Positions 49,040-57,752 of a DNA stretch of 64,000 nucleotides are shown piece by piece. The position numbers and the translations under genes are program-made. This DNA comes from a cyanobacterium endosymbiont of Epithemia clementina EcSB (GTDB lineage: Bacteria > Cyanobacteriota > Cyanobacteriia > Cyanobacteriales > Microcystaceae), in contig NZ_CP123991.1 of assembly GCF_029919255.1 (NCBI RefSeq), positions 2,023,833-2,087,832 on the forward strand. Reading direction: 5' to 3'. The notes under the pieces are model-generated. The model was not told the origin of the DNA and did no database searches. It saw nothing but the letters and a program-made list of their open reading frames with translations. Position 1 is the first letter of the stretch; every line of letters begins with the position of its first letter.

Positions 49040-49992
49040 GTTACGGATAAAACTCTTTTTTATAATGAAAGCTTGTTGCTTTAAGTACTGCGAGGTTATG
49101 ATTATCAAGTTTATAAAGAAACCACTAATTATCCCAAAGGTAATTATTGTTATTTGGATCAAAGTCTAAGGTAGAATACATTCATTACTTGGTTAGAATT
49201 TTGTCCTTTTTAGACTTAGTGTTATATAATGGTAGTTGATAACTCCCAAATAACTTATCATAAATTTATTCTATGAGCACAAGAACTTAATTCTTATAAA
49301 AATTTAGTTCTTAAAATTTTGAAACCCTTGCAAAGTAAAACTTACAGCTTTTATTTGTTATTATTTTGTCATAGCTAGTCTAGAAGAGCTTTTTTCTTAA
49401 AAGACGCTTGCAAAGGATTAATTTTTAAAAAATAATGTTGCTAAAAATACAATAAGTTAAATTAAGGCTAGTCTATCGTTTTGCTTAATTTAACTTATTG
49501 ATTTTACTGGTGAATATTTGTCCCTTTTAGAATCCAAAGATTGGGATAGAGAATTAACTAAACATATTCTTGAATCTTTGGCTAAATTCAATTAAAACAC
49601 TCAGGCACAAGTTTTGTTTCTATATGAGCTTATACCTATGGTAGTTCTGGCTGAATTTATATATTTATCAAAATAGCTATACTCTTGTTAGATTTTTAAT
49701 TTTTTAAAAAAAATCTTTCTAAATCACTTTCCAAACAATTTCTTAAACAATCTTTTTATACTTGTGATTCTATCAATCAAATCCATCTTTCATTTTGTCG
49801 TCAACTGTTGTTACCATTACTTCAATGTCCGGAAATCCAGAAATGTTATCATTGTGGTCGCATACAGTTACCATCACCGGTAATAAATTAATTTTTGAGA
49901 AAAGACACGGACTCAATATCTGAGCCGTCTGTCCTCCCGTTGCCAACAAAAGATAATAATTCTCCGTCAGAATACTATGTTCAACAATAACT
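49040..49992 (+). pseudogene. Broken gene of unknown family, convergent with txlA
   Basis: Plus-strand segments read like one protein. First RGYDYQVYKETTNYPKGNYC then YLDQSLR, a stop, NTFITWLEFCPF, stops, then DNSQITYHKFIL, a stop and AQELNSYKNLVLKILKPLQS, all in one frame. After a shift come TGEYLSLLESKDWDRELTKH then ILESLAKFN. Finally SKSLSKQFLKQSFYTCDSIN, QIHLSFCRQLLLPLLQCPEI, QKCYHCGRIQLPSPVIN, a stop and SISEPSVLPLPTKDNNSPSE. The composition is protein-like and mainly damaged by stops. I do not recognise the family. The 76-codon minus-strand frame at 49773-50003 is its shadow. Confidence 0.6.
49450..49500. repeat. Perfect 17-bp stem-loop inside the broken gene region
   Basis: Arms 49450-49466 and 49484-49500 are exact complements with a 17-base loop. 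It separates the two better preserved segments of the pseudogene, so it may have arisen or been inserted after inactivation. Confidence 0.6.
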
Positions 49993-49999
49993 GTCATAT

Positions 50000-50587
50000 T
50001 CAACTGTTAATTTCTAAGTTTATAACTTCTTGATTCACCTGCGGTCCATGACTACGGGCATCACTTTGACCTGATGAGGGGGTATTAACAGGAACATTGA
50101 AGATTGATGTTTGACCGGTAGAGGCGGCATAGGGTAAGGTTTTGTGAGCAAGAAGAGCATCTAAATTAGCTTTCATCACTGACGACGGTTGTTTTCCAAT
50201 GGTCTGGGCAGTCACTTCTCCTTCACCATTGAGAAAAACAAAATGAGGAATTCCATTGACCCGATAGCGTAGAATTTCGGGCAACCATTTGTTATTGTCT
50301 ACGTTAAGCATGACAAAATTTACAGAATCAGCATATTTTTGTTTTATTTCTGCTAAATCTGAAGCCATGGCTTGACAACTGGTACACCAGTTAGCATAGA
50401 ATTCGGTCAATGTGGGCTTTCCATTATTATAAGCTACTGTTAGGGGAACAGACTGTTCAGCTTGTACTTCTAAAGACATATAATTAGCTTGAGTTTGAAA
50501 CCCAAAAAAAATAGCTGCACTAAGAGCGATCCCAACAAAAGCAATTAAAAAATTCCTAACTCGACCGACATTATTGATTTCAGACAT
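50000..50587 (-). CDS. txlA: TxlA/HCF164-type thioredoxin-like protein
   Basis: A 195-residue membrane-anchored thioredoxin. The N-terminal helix (FLIAFVGIALSAAIFFGF) is followed by the redox motif WCTSC (Cys68, Cys71) and cis-proline NGIPHFVFLNGEGEV. The C-terminal tail after the fold is polar. In cyanobacteria and chloroplasts HCF164/TxlA faces the thylakoid lumen, passes reducing power from CcdA and is needed for cytochrome b6f assembly. Its survival could mean cytochrome complexes are still made for respiration. It is complete and not in an operon. Confidence 0.8.
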   Translation of the reverse strand: MSEINNVGRVRNFLIAFVGIALSAAIFFGFQTQANYMSLEVQAEQSVPLTVAYNNGKPTLTEFYANWCTSCQAMASDLAEIKQKYADSVNFVMLNVDNNKWLPEILRYRVNGIPHFVFLNGEGEVTAQTIGKQPSSVMKANLDALLAHKTLPYAASTGQTSIFNVPVNTPSSGQSDARSHGPQVNQEVINLEINS

Positions 50588-50631
50588 AGTCTTCTTAGAT
50601 AACTTAACTTATGAGTGATTCTTTGTTTTAT

Positions 50632-50683
50632 AAATAGCTCGTTATCTTATTTTACTCTCGTAGGATAAGATAACGAGCTATTT
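50632..50683. repeat. Perfect 18-bp stem-loop between divergent genes
   Basis: Arms 50632-50649 and 50666-50683 are exact complements with a 16-base loop. Because both flanking genes point away from it, it is not a terminator of either. Confidence 0.65.
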
Positions 50684-50827
50684 GATCAGTTGAGTTATGA
50701 TGAGATAACGCGAATAAATAAAAATTAAAGACAAACAAAATAGCCAAAAAAATTGATCAAAGATTATCTATACTGAAGAAAATAAGATTATAAGTTAAGT
50801 AAATCTATAAAAACGCCCAAATATATA

Positions 50828-51232
50828 ATGAAAAAACGAGTGACCCTTACATTTCCCCGGCGAACAGTTCAGATGCCAGTGACTTACCGTCTCGCTAAGG
50901 ATTTTAACATTGCGGCTAATATTATTCGCGCCCAAGTTGCCCCTGATCAAGTAGGAAAATTAGTTTTAGAATTATTAGGGGATATCGATGCGATCGAAGC
51001 AGCGCTCGAATGGATGAGAGCGCAAGAAATTGGAGTTTCTTTAGCCAGTCGGGAAATTATTATTGATGAAGACAGTTGTGTAGACTGCGGTTTGTGTACT
51101 GGGGTCTGTCCTACTCAAGCTTTAACCCTCGAGCCTCAGACATTTCACTTAACGTTTAAGCGATCACGCTGTGTCGTTTGTGAACAATGCCTCCCTGCCT
51201 GTCCAGTTCAGGCCATTTCTACAAATTTTTAG
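50828..51232 (+). CDS. NIL-domain 2[4Fe-4S] ferredoxin-like protein
   Basis: A 134-residue protein. The N-terminal NIL domain (about 1-75; KRVTLTFPRRTVQMPVTYRL ... VGKLVLELLGD) is followed by two 4Fe-4S motifs with Cys84, 87, 90, 94 and Cys115, 118, 121, 125. The NIL domain is otherwise found in methionine ABC transporters. In cyanobacteria the fusion is common and presumed to carry electrons, possibly linked to sulfur metabolism. The next genes make siroheme for sulfite and nitrite reductases, which supports that idea. All eight cysteines are present. Confidence 0.85.
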   Translation: MKKRVTLTFPRRTVQMPVTYRLAKDFNIAANIIRAQVAPDQVGKLVLELLGDIDAIEAALEWMRAQEIGVSLASREIIIDEDSCVDCGLCTGVCPTQALTLEPQTFHLTFKRSRCVVCEQCLPACPVQAISTNF

Positions 51233-51343
51233 TTACGCTAAATAATAGGATTTATTTACAAACTGTTGACTTTAATTAGAAAATTAACCGCTGTGATCGT
51301 TCAAGATAATTACGGGAAGTTTCTTAGTTTATATAAATCCATA

Positions 51344-52162
51344 ATGACCTCAGCTTATCTTCTCGTTACTCACGGCAGCCGAGCTCCTCGTCCTCAGATT
51401 GCTGTCGAACAACTAGCTCATATAGTTAAACAACAGTTAAGTCTAAAACAACTGATAAAGATTTCTCGGTCTTTCTCGACTAAAAATGGGACAGTTGAAA
51501 ACTCTGTGAGAGGATCAACGGCTCTACTCCAATCTATCTCTTCACCACTTATCGAAACTGCTCCTTTAGAACTAACTTCCCTGTCCTTGAGTCAGAGGAT
51601 TCAACAATTGGGGGAGAAGGCTAAAATCCAAGGCATTCAAAATCTTAAGATTATCCCATTGTTTTTACTGCCCGGGGTTCACGTTAGGGAAGATATACCT
51701 GAGGAGGTGGCGATCGCCCAACAGCATCTAGGGAAAACCATGGACTTAGAAGTGATGCCCTATCTTGGTAGCCATTATTGTAGGCTAACCTTCTTCTTAT
51801 CCCGTCAATTCGAAGAGGCTGCTACTATTGGGAAAATTCTGATAGCTCATGGAAGTCGCTATGGAGGAGGTAATCAACCCATTGAGGCCATCGCTCACCA
51901 TCTACAAGCACTGCCAGCTTACTGGTCTGTCTCACCGAGTTTAACTGACCCAGTTAACATTCTAGTTGAGCAGGGAAAGAAAAGTATCACCATCGTACCT
52001 TATTTTCTGTTTGCAGGGAGAATCACCACAGCCATTGCCCAACAAGTTAAACAATTACAGTCAACTGTACCTCAGATTAAACTTCAGATGGGCAGTCCTT
52101 TGGGAGCTACCCCCGAGTTAGCCGGATTGATTGTAGAGATAATCCAAGCAAATCTAGGTTAA
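51344..52162 (+). CDS. sirB: Sirohydrochlorin chelatase (CbiX/SirB family)
   Basis: A protein of about 272 residues in the class II chelatase family. It opens MTSAYLLVTHGSRAPRPQIA, where the histidine binds metal, and a second, related half has KILIAHGSRYGGGNQPIEAI and ITIVPYFLFAGRIT. It inserts iron into sirohydrochlorin to make siroheme, or cobalt towards cobalamin. The cobA gene immediately downstream makes the precursor. The open frame extends 26 codons upstream from a TTG, but the ATG at 51344 fits the family start. Confidence 0.85.
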   Translation: MTSAYLLVTHGSRAPRPQIAVEQLAHIVKQQLSLKQLIKISRSFSTKNGTVENSVRGSTALLQSISSPLIETAPLELTSLSLSQRIQQLGEKAKIQGIQNLKIIPLFLLPGVHVREDIPEEVAIAQQHLGKTMDLEVMPYLGSHYCRLTFFLSRQFEEAATIGKILIAHGSRYGGGNQPIEAIAHHLQALPAYWSVSPSLTDPVNILVEQGKKSITIVPYFLFAGRITTAIAQQVKQLQSTVPQIKLQMGSPLGATPELAGLIVEIIQANLG

Positions 52163-52203
52163 TTACCCGAATATTTTGTTTCAATACACCAGAATTTAAA
52201 AGA

Positions 52204-52983
52204 ATGACTAACAGCCCCCGCCAACCTTGTTTAGGAAAAGTGTACTTAGTCGGAGCGGGTCCTGGTGATCCTGGACTAATAACGCTTAAAGGAAAAACCC
52301 TCCTTGAACACGCTGATGTTGTCGTTTATGATGCGCTGGTTAGTCCTCCGATCCTGGCTATGATTAGTAATCGCGCTGAGAAAATCCATGCTGGAAAACG
52401 GCGGGGTCGTCACTCAAAATTACAAGAAGAAACGACCCGTCTTTTAATTGAAAAAGCCTATACCCATGCGGTTGTGGTGAGACTAAAAGGGGGCGATCCC
52501 TTCATTTTTGGTCGGGGAGGGGAAGAAATGGAAGATTTAATTCAAGGTGGGGTTCCTGTTGAGGTAGTTCCGGGGATTACCGCAGGGGTCGCTGCACCGG
52601 CCTATGTGGGAATTCCTGTGACTCATCGGGAGTATAGTTCTTCAGTCACCTTTGTTACTGGCCATGAAGCGGTAGGAAAGTATCGTCCTCAAGTAAATTG
52701 GTCCGCCATTGCCCAAGGTTCAGAAACAATCGTAATCTATATGGGCATCTATAATTTACCCAAGATAGTGGCGCGATTACAAGCAGGAGGCTTAGGTTCT
52801 GACACCCCAATTGCCTTGATTCGTTGGGGAACTCAACCCGAACAAACAGAATTAATCGGGACATTAGGAACCATTATCGAGCAAATTCAACAAACACAAA
52901 TTGGAGCTCCAACAATCGCTCTCATTGGTCAAATCGTTAATCTTCATTCAGTTTTATCCCATTCCCGTCCTAGTTATTTATAG
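52204..52983 (+). CDS. cobA: Uroporphyrinogen-III C-methyltransferase
   Basis: A 259-residue SAM-dependent enzyme converting uroporphyrinogen III to precorrin-2. The family pattern is complete: VYLVGAGPGDPGLITLKG, DVVVYDALVSP, HAGKRRGRHS, RLKGGDPFIFGRGGEE, PGITAGVAAPAYVGIPVTHR. With sirB it forms a two-gene route to siroheme, the cofactor of nitrite and sulfite reductases, and also feeds cobalamin synthesis (cobN lies at 8-12 kb). Forty bases separate it from sirB. Confidence 0.92.
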   Translation: MTNSPRQPCLGKVYLVGAGPGDPGLITLKGKTLLEHADVVVYDALVSPPILAMISNRAEKIHAGKRRGRHSKLQEETTRLLIEKAYTHAVVVRLKGGDPFIFGRGGEEMEDLIQGGVPVEVVPGITAGVAAPAYVGIPVTHREYSSSVTFVTGHEAVGKYRPQVNWSAIAQGSETIVIYMGIYNLPKIVARLQAGGLGSDTPIALIRWGTQPEQTELIGTLGTIIEQIQQTQIGAPTIALIGQIVNLHSVLSHSRPSYL

Positions 52984-53102
52984 TAATTGTTAAGGACATC
53001 TAAGTCTTTTCCTCGATCTCAGTGGTTGGATATTACGGAATTCAGAAAATGAATGGTATTATAATAGACTGCAACCACAACCTTAATAAATATTTCTGTG
53101 CG

Positions 53103-53372
53103 ATGAGTTTAACAGCTAATGAAAAACAGGAGCTGATGAGTTCCTACCAGGTCCATGAGACCGATACAGGTTCTCCTGATTTACAAGTTGCTTTACTAAC
53201 GAAGCGAATCAGTCAATTAACCGGACATCTACAAAAAAATCCTAAGGATCATGCTTCTCGTCGAGGACTCCTAAAAATGATTGGTCGTCGTAGACGGTTG
53301 CTTGCCTACATCAATAGCAAAGATACAAACCGTTATCAAGCTCTCATTAAAAGCTTGGGAATCCGTCGCTAG
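53103..53372 (+). CDS. rpsO: 30S ribosomal protein S15
   Basis: An 89-residue S15: [73 protein letters not shown]. This is full-length. An in-frame upstream TTG would add 27 non-conserved residues, so the ATG at 53103 is taken. In relatives the next gene encodes a PAM68-like assembly factor, here a pseudogene 130 bases downstream. Confidence 0.95.
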   Translation: MSLTANEKQELMSSYQVHETDTGSPDLQVALLTKRISQLTGHLQKNPKDHASRRGLLKMIGRRRRLLAYINSKDTNRYQALIKSLGIRR

Positions 53373-54184
53373 ATTAAGCTCTCTTTATGACTTATCAAGC
53401 ATCTTCTAGAAGACTAAAGGACAAGAAGTATGTCCTTAAACTGTTCTAAAGACATACTTCATAACTTCTCATTGAACGACTTTCTTAAGTTTCAAAAAGA
53501 CCTATAGCTTCTAAATCTGCCCAAAATTATTTACCCTTTGAACCTCGCCAAAAAAAGAGGAAATTTTTTGAAACTTCCTCAACTTAGGGGTCAACTTCTT
53601 CGCCAGATCTCTCACTAACTCTCCATAAAATTCAAAAGATGCCGGCTTCAAGGCAATTCCTGATAATGTCAGTCGACAGATAATGTGACGAACGGCTTTT
53701 CTTCTGAAATTCCCACAACTTTAGGAATTTCCTCATTTTAATTTTTTATTGGCTCGTCAGCTATAACCGGCTCGATATTCCCACCGTAGTTGTTGGTACA
53801 GTGAGTTTGGGGTTCTTTGGGTTAAGGGTCTTGGGATTGAGCTACGGCATCTTTATCGACTTCTTAGGGTAAACCATAGAGAATGGGTAGTTGGTGGCGA
53901 TAGCAAGATTTGACCACGAATTTTGTTCGCACTGTCAATGCTTGGCGTGTGGAATATAGTTGTGTTTAAATTGATGCTAAAAGAGGTGGGTTTTGTATGA
54001 TCGTTCAACGATAGAAGACTGTAACATATTTATAGTGTCGTAGTGATAACTGAGGTTATTAGGATTCTTTTGTCTTTAGCACGAAAGCATAAATGTACTT
54101 CGTGCGACGCGATAAATTTACTAAACTAACATTAATTCAAGCACCAAAAAGGAAATATTTACTGACACCTTGAGGAATACAGCA
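53373..54184. other. Region between rpsO and aroF
   Basis: About 800 bases. Most of it (53504-53959) is the PAM68-like pseudogene. The last 200 bases should hold the aroF promoter. Confidence 0.6.
53504..53959 (+). pseudogene. PAM68-family photosystem II assembly factor, inactivated
   Basis: The former start codon is ATA instead of ATG: ASKSAQNYLPFEPRQKKRKF begins at 53504 and carries the LPFEPxxKKRK opening typical of PAM68. After stops and shifts, VSRQIM and PQL correspond to the VSRRMxRRxA and GIPTxLG region. The second hydrophobic part is well preserved: SYNRLDIPTVVVGTVSLGFF, then GLRVLGLSYGIF. The C-terminal part has further stops. PAM68 (Synechocystis Sll0933, recalled as next to rps15) helps early PSII assembly. 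With start lost and several stops it cannot be functional. Confidence 0.82.
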
Positions 54185-55243
54185 ATGATCATTGTTATGA
54201 AATCAGGTTCTCCAGAAGCTGAAATTGAACGCATTATTGAAGAAGTCAAACAGCTCAACTTGACCCCGGAAAAAATTACAGGTGCTCAACAAGTTGTGAT
54301 TGGCTTGGTGGGAGAAACAGCTACTCTTGAACTTTCTCGCATTGAAGAATTAAGTCTTTGGATTCAACAAGTGTTACGAGTCGGTAAACCTTTCAAACGG
54401 GCGAGTCTCGAATTTCGCCATGGCCATCATAGTGAAGTGTTGGTTAATACCCCTAATGGAGTAATAACCTTTGGTAAAAATCATCCTGTAGTGGTGGTTG
54501 CCGGTCCATGTTCTGTGGAAAATGAAGAAATGATCATCGGAACTGCTATGCAAGTTAAGGCTGCAGGAGCGAAGTTTTTGCGAGGAGGAGCTTATAAGCC
54601 TCGGACTTCTCCTTATGCCTTTCAAGGTCATGGAGAGAGCGCCCTAGGATTATTGGCAGCCGCGCGAGAAGCTAGTGGACTCGGAATCATTACCGAAGTT
54701 ATGGACACTGCCGATGTGGATAAGGTAGCCGAAGTCGCTGATGTTGTGCAAGTTGGAGCTAGAAATATGCAGAACTTCGCTCTCCTAAAAAAAGTTGGTT
54801 CTCAGGATAAACCTGTGTTATTGAAGCGAGCAATGGCGGCTACTATCGATGATTGGTTAATGGCAGCTGAGTATGTTTTAGCAGCAGGAAATAGTAATAT
54901 TATTCTCTGTGAACGAGGAATTCGTACTTTTGAGCATAAATATACCCGTAATACTTTAGACTTGTCAGCTATTCCGGTGTTACGGTCTTTAACCCATCTG
55001 CCGATAATGATTGATCCGAGTCATGGAACTGGAAAATCAGACTATGTGCCGTCCATGGCGGCTGCGGCAATCGCGGCCGGGACAGATTCTTTGATGATTG
55101 AAGTTCATCCTAACCCGGCTAAGGCTTTATCTGATGGTCCCCAATCTTTAACTCCAGAAAGATTTGACCGCTTGATGCAGGAGTTGTCCGTAATGGGCAA
55201 TACAGTGGGTCGTTGGAATAAACCTAAAGTCGTTGTTGGCTAA
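54185..55243 (+). CDS. aroF: 3-deoxy-7-phosphoheptulonate synthase
   Basis: A 352-residue type I-beta DAHP synthase, joining phosphoenolpyruvate and erythrose 4-phosphate as the first shikimate step. An N-terminal ferredoxin-like regulatory domain (about 1-75; [20 protein letters not shown]) precedes the barrel. Signatures are [59 protein letters not shown] and [14 protein letters not shown] with metal-binding residues. The ATG at 54185 is preferred to an in-frame TTG five codons earlier. It supplies aromatic amino acids and quinones. Confidence 0.93.
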   Translation: MIIVMKSGSPEAEIERIIEEVKQLNLTPEKITGAQQVVIGLVGETATLELSRIEELSLWIQQVLRVGKPFKRASLEFRHGHHSEVLVNTPNGVITFGKNHPVVVVAGPCSVENEEMIIGTAMQVKAAGAKFLRGGAYKPRTSPYAFQGHGESALGLLAAAREASGLGIITEVMDTADVDKVAEVADVVQVGARNMQNFALLKKVGSQDKPVLLKRAMAATIDDWLMAAEYVLAAGNSNIILCERGIRTFEHKYTRNTLDLSAIPVLRSLTHLPIMIDPSHGTGKSDYVPSMAAAAIAAGTDSLMIEVHPNPAKALSDGPQSLTPERFDRLMQELSVMGNTVGRWNKPKVVVG

Positions 55244-55281
55244 TAACTCAAATAACTCACGGATGAATTATCCATTTCTAT

Positions 55282-55327
55282 GAAGGCAAAGTAGGGGCTA
55301 ACGACCATCAGTCCCTACTTTGCCTTC
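55282..55327 (+). terminator. 15-bp stem-loop after aroF
   Basis: Arms gaaggcaaagtaggg (55282-55296) and its exact complement (55313-55327) lie 39 bases past the aroF stop; the 16-base loop is unpaired. No clear T-tract follows. Confidence 0.6.
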
Positions 55328-55406
55328 AATTGAGAGTATAGTGTAGTGCCACTAAGAATCTCATCCGCTTATACAGTAAGGTAGTTTATCTAAAAATAGT
55401 TAAGTA

Positions 55407-56165
55407 TTAAACACTTGAAATAAGTTGTAATATTCTAGAGGGATCTTCTAACTCTCCAATGATTCGCCTCACCGGTTCAGGCCAAACACGAATAAGAGTT
55501 GGTGTGGCTGAAATGTGATGAGTTTCGGCTTGGTCTAGGTGTTTAGAAATATCAATAACTTTAAGGGTATAAGGATGTTCTAATTCTTTTTCGAGCAACC
55601 TATGAATAATTTCTAAGGTTTGTTTTGTCGTGGTGCTATTTCCCGCTACAAAAAGACGCAAAATATATCCTTGATTAATTGTTGTATGATCTGTCTCATC
55701 TGATACAGAAAAAACTAACTGATGTTGGGACTCTTGGTTGCGATAATGGTCCCAAGACACAATCAAATCATGATTGTCCCACAGTTGAGGAAATTCGTCT
55801 CTATAGGTTTCTAAGATAATTGGGTTACAAGCTTCCTCTTGCCAGGTTGCTATCTGCCAAGTTAAGTCAGTCATTCCAAAGACGGAATTCAATAGGGGTT
55901 GATATCGTCTTAGGGGTGGATAAAGTTCAGCAACGGTTTTAACCTTGCCGTCTGTCTTAGAAAACCAACAATCAATGGTAGCTGTATAACCAGGAATTAA
56001 AAAATGAGGAGGTTCAGGTAAATACAATAATTCCTGCAAAGCTACACATAAATGAGAGTGCCATTTAACTTGCTTTGTGCGATCACAACAATAAATTAGA
56101 TCTCCGCCGGGGGTGAAAAGGGCAATGCCTTTAAAAAATTCTATTGGAACGACAGGAGTCATCAT
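55407..56165 (-). CDS. Protein with C-terminal KaiB-like domain
   Basis: About 252 residues. The N-terminal two thirds (IEFFKGIALFTPGGDLIYCC ... WDHYRNQESQHQLVF) are a cyanobacterial region of unknown fold. The C-terminal part, about 85 residues, is KaiB/thioredoxin-like: YILRLFVAGNSTTTKQTLEI, HPYTLKVIDISKHLDQAETH, ISATPTLIRVWPEPVRRIIG. KaiB and the N-terminal domain of the clock kinase SasA share this fold, so it may contact clock or other regulatory partners. A TTG 15 codons upstream is the alternative start. The frame is intact. Confidence 0.7.
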   Translation of the reverse strand: MMTPVVPIEFFKGIALFTPGGDLIYCCDRTKQVKWHSHLCVALQELLYLPEPPHFLIPGYTATIDCWFSKTDGKVKTVAELYPPLRRYQPLLNSVFGMTDLTWQIATWQEEACNPIILETYRDEFPQLWDNHDLIVSWDHYRNQESQHQLVFSVSDETDHTTINQGYILRLFVAGNSTTTKQTLEIIHRLLEKELEHPYTLKVIDISKHLDQAETHHISATPTLIRVWPEPVRRIIGELEDPSRILQLISSV

Positions 56166-56210
56166 AGAGTTAGAAGTTCCTGGGTCAAAATTGTTAAATT
56201 TTGACAACAA

Positions 56211-57250
56211 AGTAAAGATAAAGATGGTAGTAAACTATCAACTCTATTCTATCGAATAGATGATTTTGCATCCTCATCCTGTTGAGTAATACTCACTCAA
56301 CATTTTAAGTCGTAACATTATGACTATTTTATTAGGAATGGAGGCGTCCTCTAAGGCTATATCTTCAGTGATTTGCCTTTCTTTATAGAGATTAAACAAA
56401 AACTAATTACTGGTAGTTATGCCATCATATCATCACCCCTTTATTAATTCTGTAATTTTGTCATGTTTACCTTAAATGATGTAGTTTTTGAAAGTTTCCG
56501 TATTGAGCAAAATATCATGGTGAACAGCTATACATTCTCAATGGATTTCTCCTACAGCTTCACAGAGTATCCCATAATCCTATTAATCGAAATTTGTTCC
56601 ATCGATAAACTATTACACTATTGAGGAAACCCATTCTAGATGTATGGCAATTTTCTCCACCCTATTGCTGATAATCTAATCCCACTAGCTCTATATTTTC
56701 TTCTTTGAAAAACTTTTTGAGCTTTACTCAACTAAAATTTAAGATACCTTACTGCTACAACTTGAAGAACACTCTTAAACGGATAGACGACATTAGTTAA
56801 TCAGAGTCCTATACTTTGGGTTCTGTTCATGGCGATCATTTTTAAACTTGTAATAGATATTCCACTTACTCAAGTATCTTCCTGGTTTCTTAGAAAATAA
56901 CTGGTTTACATTAAGAAATATAAACACTTCATCAATTTTTTATTAATTTTTTTTTAAGTAACTTTTGAGTGAGTCAATTTTTTTTGTGGGAGATCGATCA
57001 CTTAGAGTACAGATCAACTTCTATACTGATTCTGTCTGAATTAGAATATTGAGATTAATCGATATCAATTGTATATTTTGAAACTTCAAGATTGTTTTTC
57101 TGCAATAAATCTCAATACCTACCACATAAAACAACCTAAAAATGTAAATTTTCTTTTCAAGATGCTCATTTTTTCCCCAGTTTATCTATACTGAATCTCA
57201 AGCACTATATTTCAAAATAGTTTTACTAATTTACTCTGGAGGAAAGTCTT
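56211..57250. other. 1-kb non-coding stretch
   Basis: No gene can be supported. Short segments, for example a plus-strand open run around 56515-56590, suggest gene remains but no family is recognisable. The end near 57238-57245 carries a strong ribosome binding site (ggaggaaa) for the next gene. Confidence 0.5.
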
Positions 57251-57625
57251 ATGGAAATCACACAAAGGTCAAGTTTTGGGAGACATTATTCGTTAACTTT
57301 TGTTAAAAGTTTTTTGATATGGAGTTTTACTCTGACAGTTTGTTTGTTGGTGGTGGGATTTCCTTTGATTGTCTTAATGGCAACCGTGGGAGCATTAGGG
57401 TCGGTAATCCTACAGTCTGTGTTACCTGTTAGTGCAGTTTTACTGGTAGCTGGTTCTCTGATTGGAGCTAATCTATTAGCTATTCTTTTAGGAGCAGCTA
57501 TCTTGACATTGAAAGGGGTTCATCCTCAAGAAGTCAGCTGGCTCAGATGGCTGCATGGCGAAGCCAGACCGTCTCATAGTTCAGTGTATGCTTCTTGTCC
57601 TTTAACCTGTAATGTCGTTGATTAA
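57251..57625 (+). CDS. Small two-helix membrane protein
   Basis: A 124-residue protein with two or three hydrophobic helices: SFLIWSFTLTVCLLVVGFPL then IVLMATVGALGSVIL, and VLLVAGSLIGANLLAILLGA. The C-terminal tail (HPQEVSWLRWLHGE ... YASCPLTC) is soluble and contains two cysteines. No family is recognised. A near-perfect ribosome binding site (ggaggaaag) six bases before the ATG supports translation. It stands alone, with a terminator downstream. Confidence 0.65.
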   Translation: MEITQRSSFGRHYSLTFVKSFLIWSFTLTVCLLVVGFPLIVLMATVGALGSVILQSVLPVSAVLLVAGSLIGANLLAILLGAAILTLKGVHPQEVSWLRWLHGEARPSHSSVYASCPLTCNVVD

Positions 57626-57664
57626 GGGTTAGAATCCTATCGGATAGTCTTTAGATAGTAATTA

Positions 57665-57700
57665 GCCTAACTGAACGTATTTGTCATACGTCAGTTAGGC
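57665..57700. terminator. Terminator downstream of the small membrane protein gene
   Basis: gcctaactga pairs with tcagttaggc, and the inner acgta/tacg extends the stem with one bulge. It lies 40 bases past the stop. The T-rich end (ccggtttttc) is further right. Confidence 0.55.
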
Positions 57701-57752
57701 CCGGCGGATACCGGTTTTTCTGTGTCTTTTTCAATATTCAATGTTTATTATC

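Larger units (their letters stand above)
48817..49999. other. Non-coding region with an unidentified broken gene
   Basis: Besides the pseudogene at about 49040-49992, it contains a perfect 17-bp stem-loop (arms 49450-49466 and 49484-49500). The first 200 bases upstream of the FAD oxidoreductase gene probably hold its promoter. Confidence 0.5.

Noticed and set aside
49773-50003. 76-codon minus-strand frame overlapping the end of txlA
   Set aside because: It starts with TTG, and the opposite strand carries a more protein-like pseudogene frame over the same bases, so this is a shadow.
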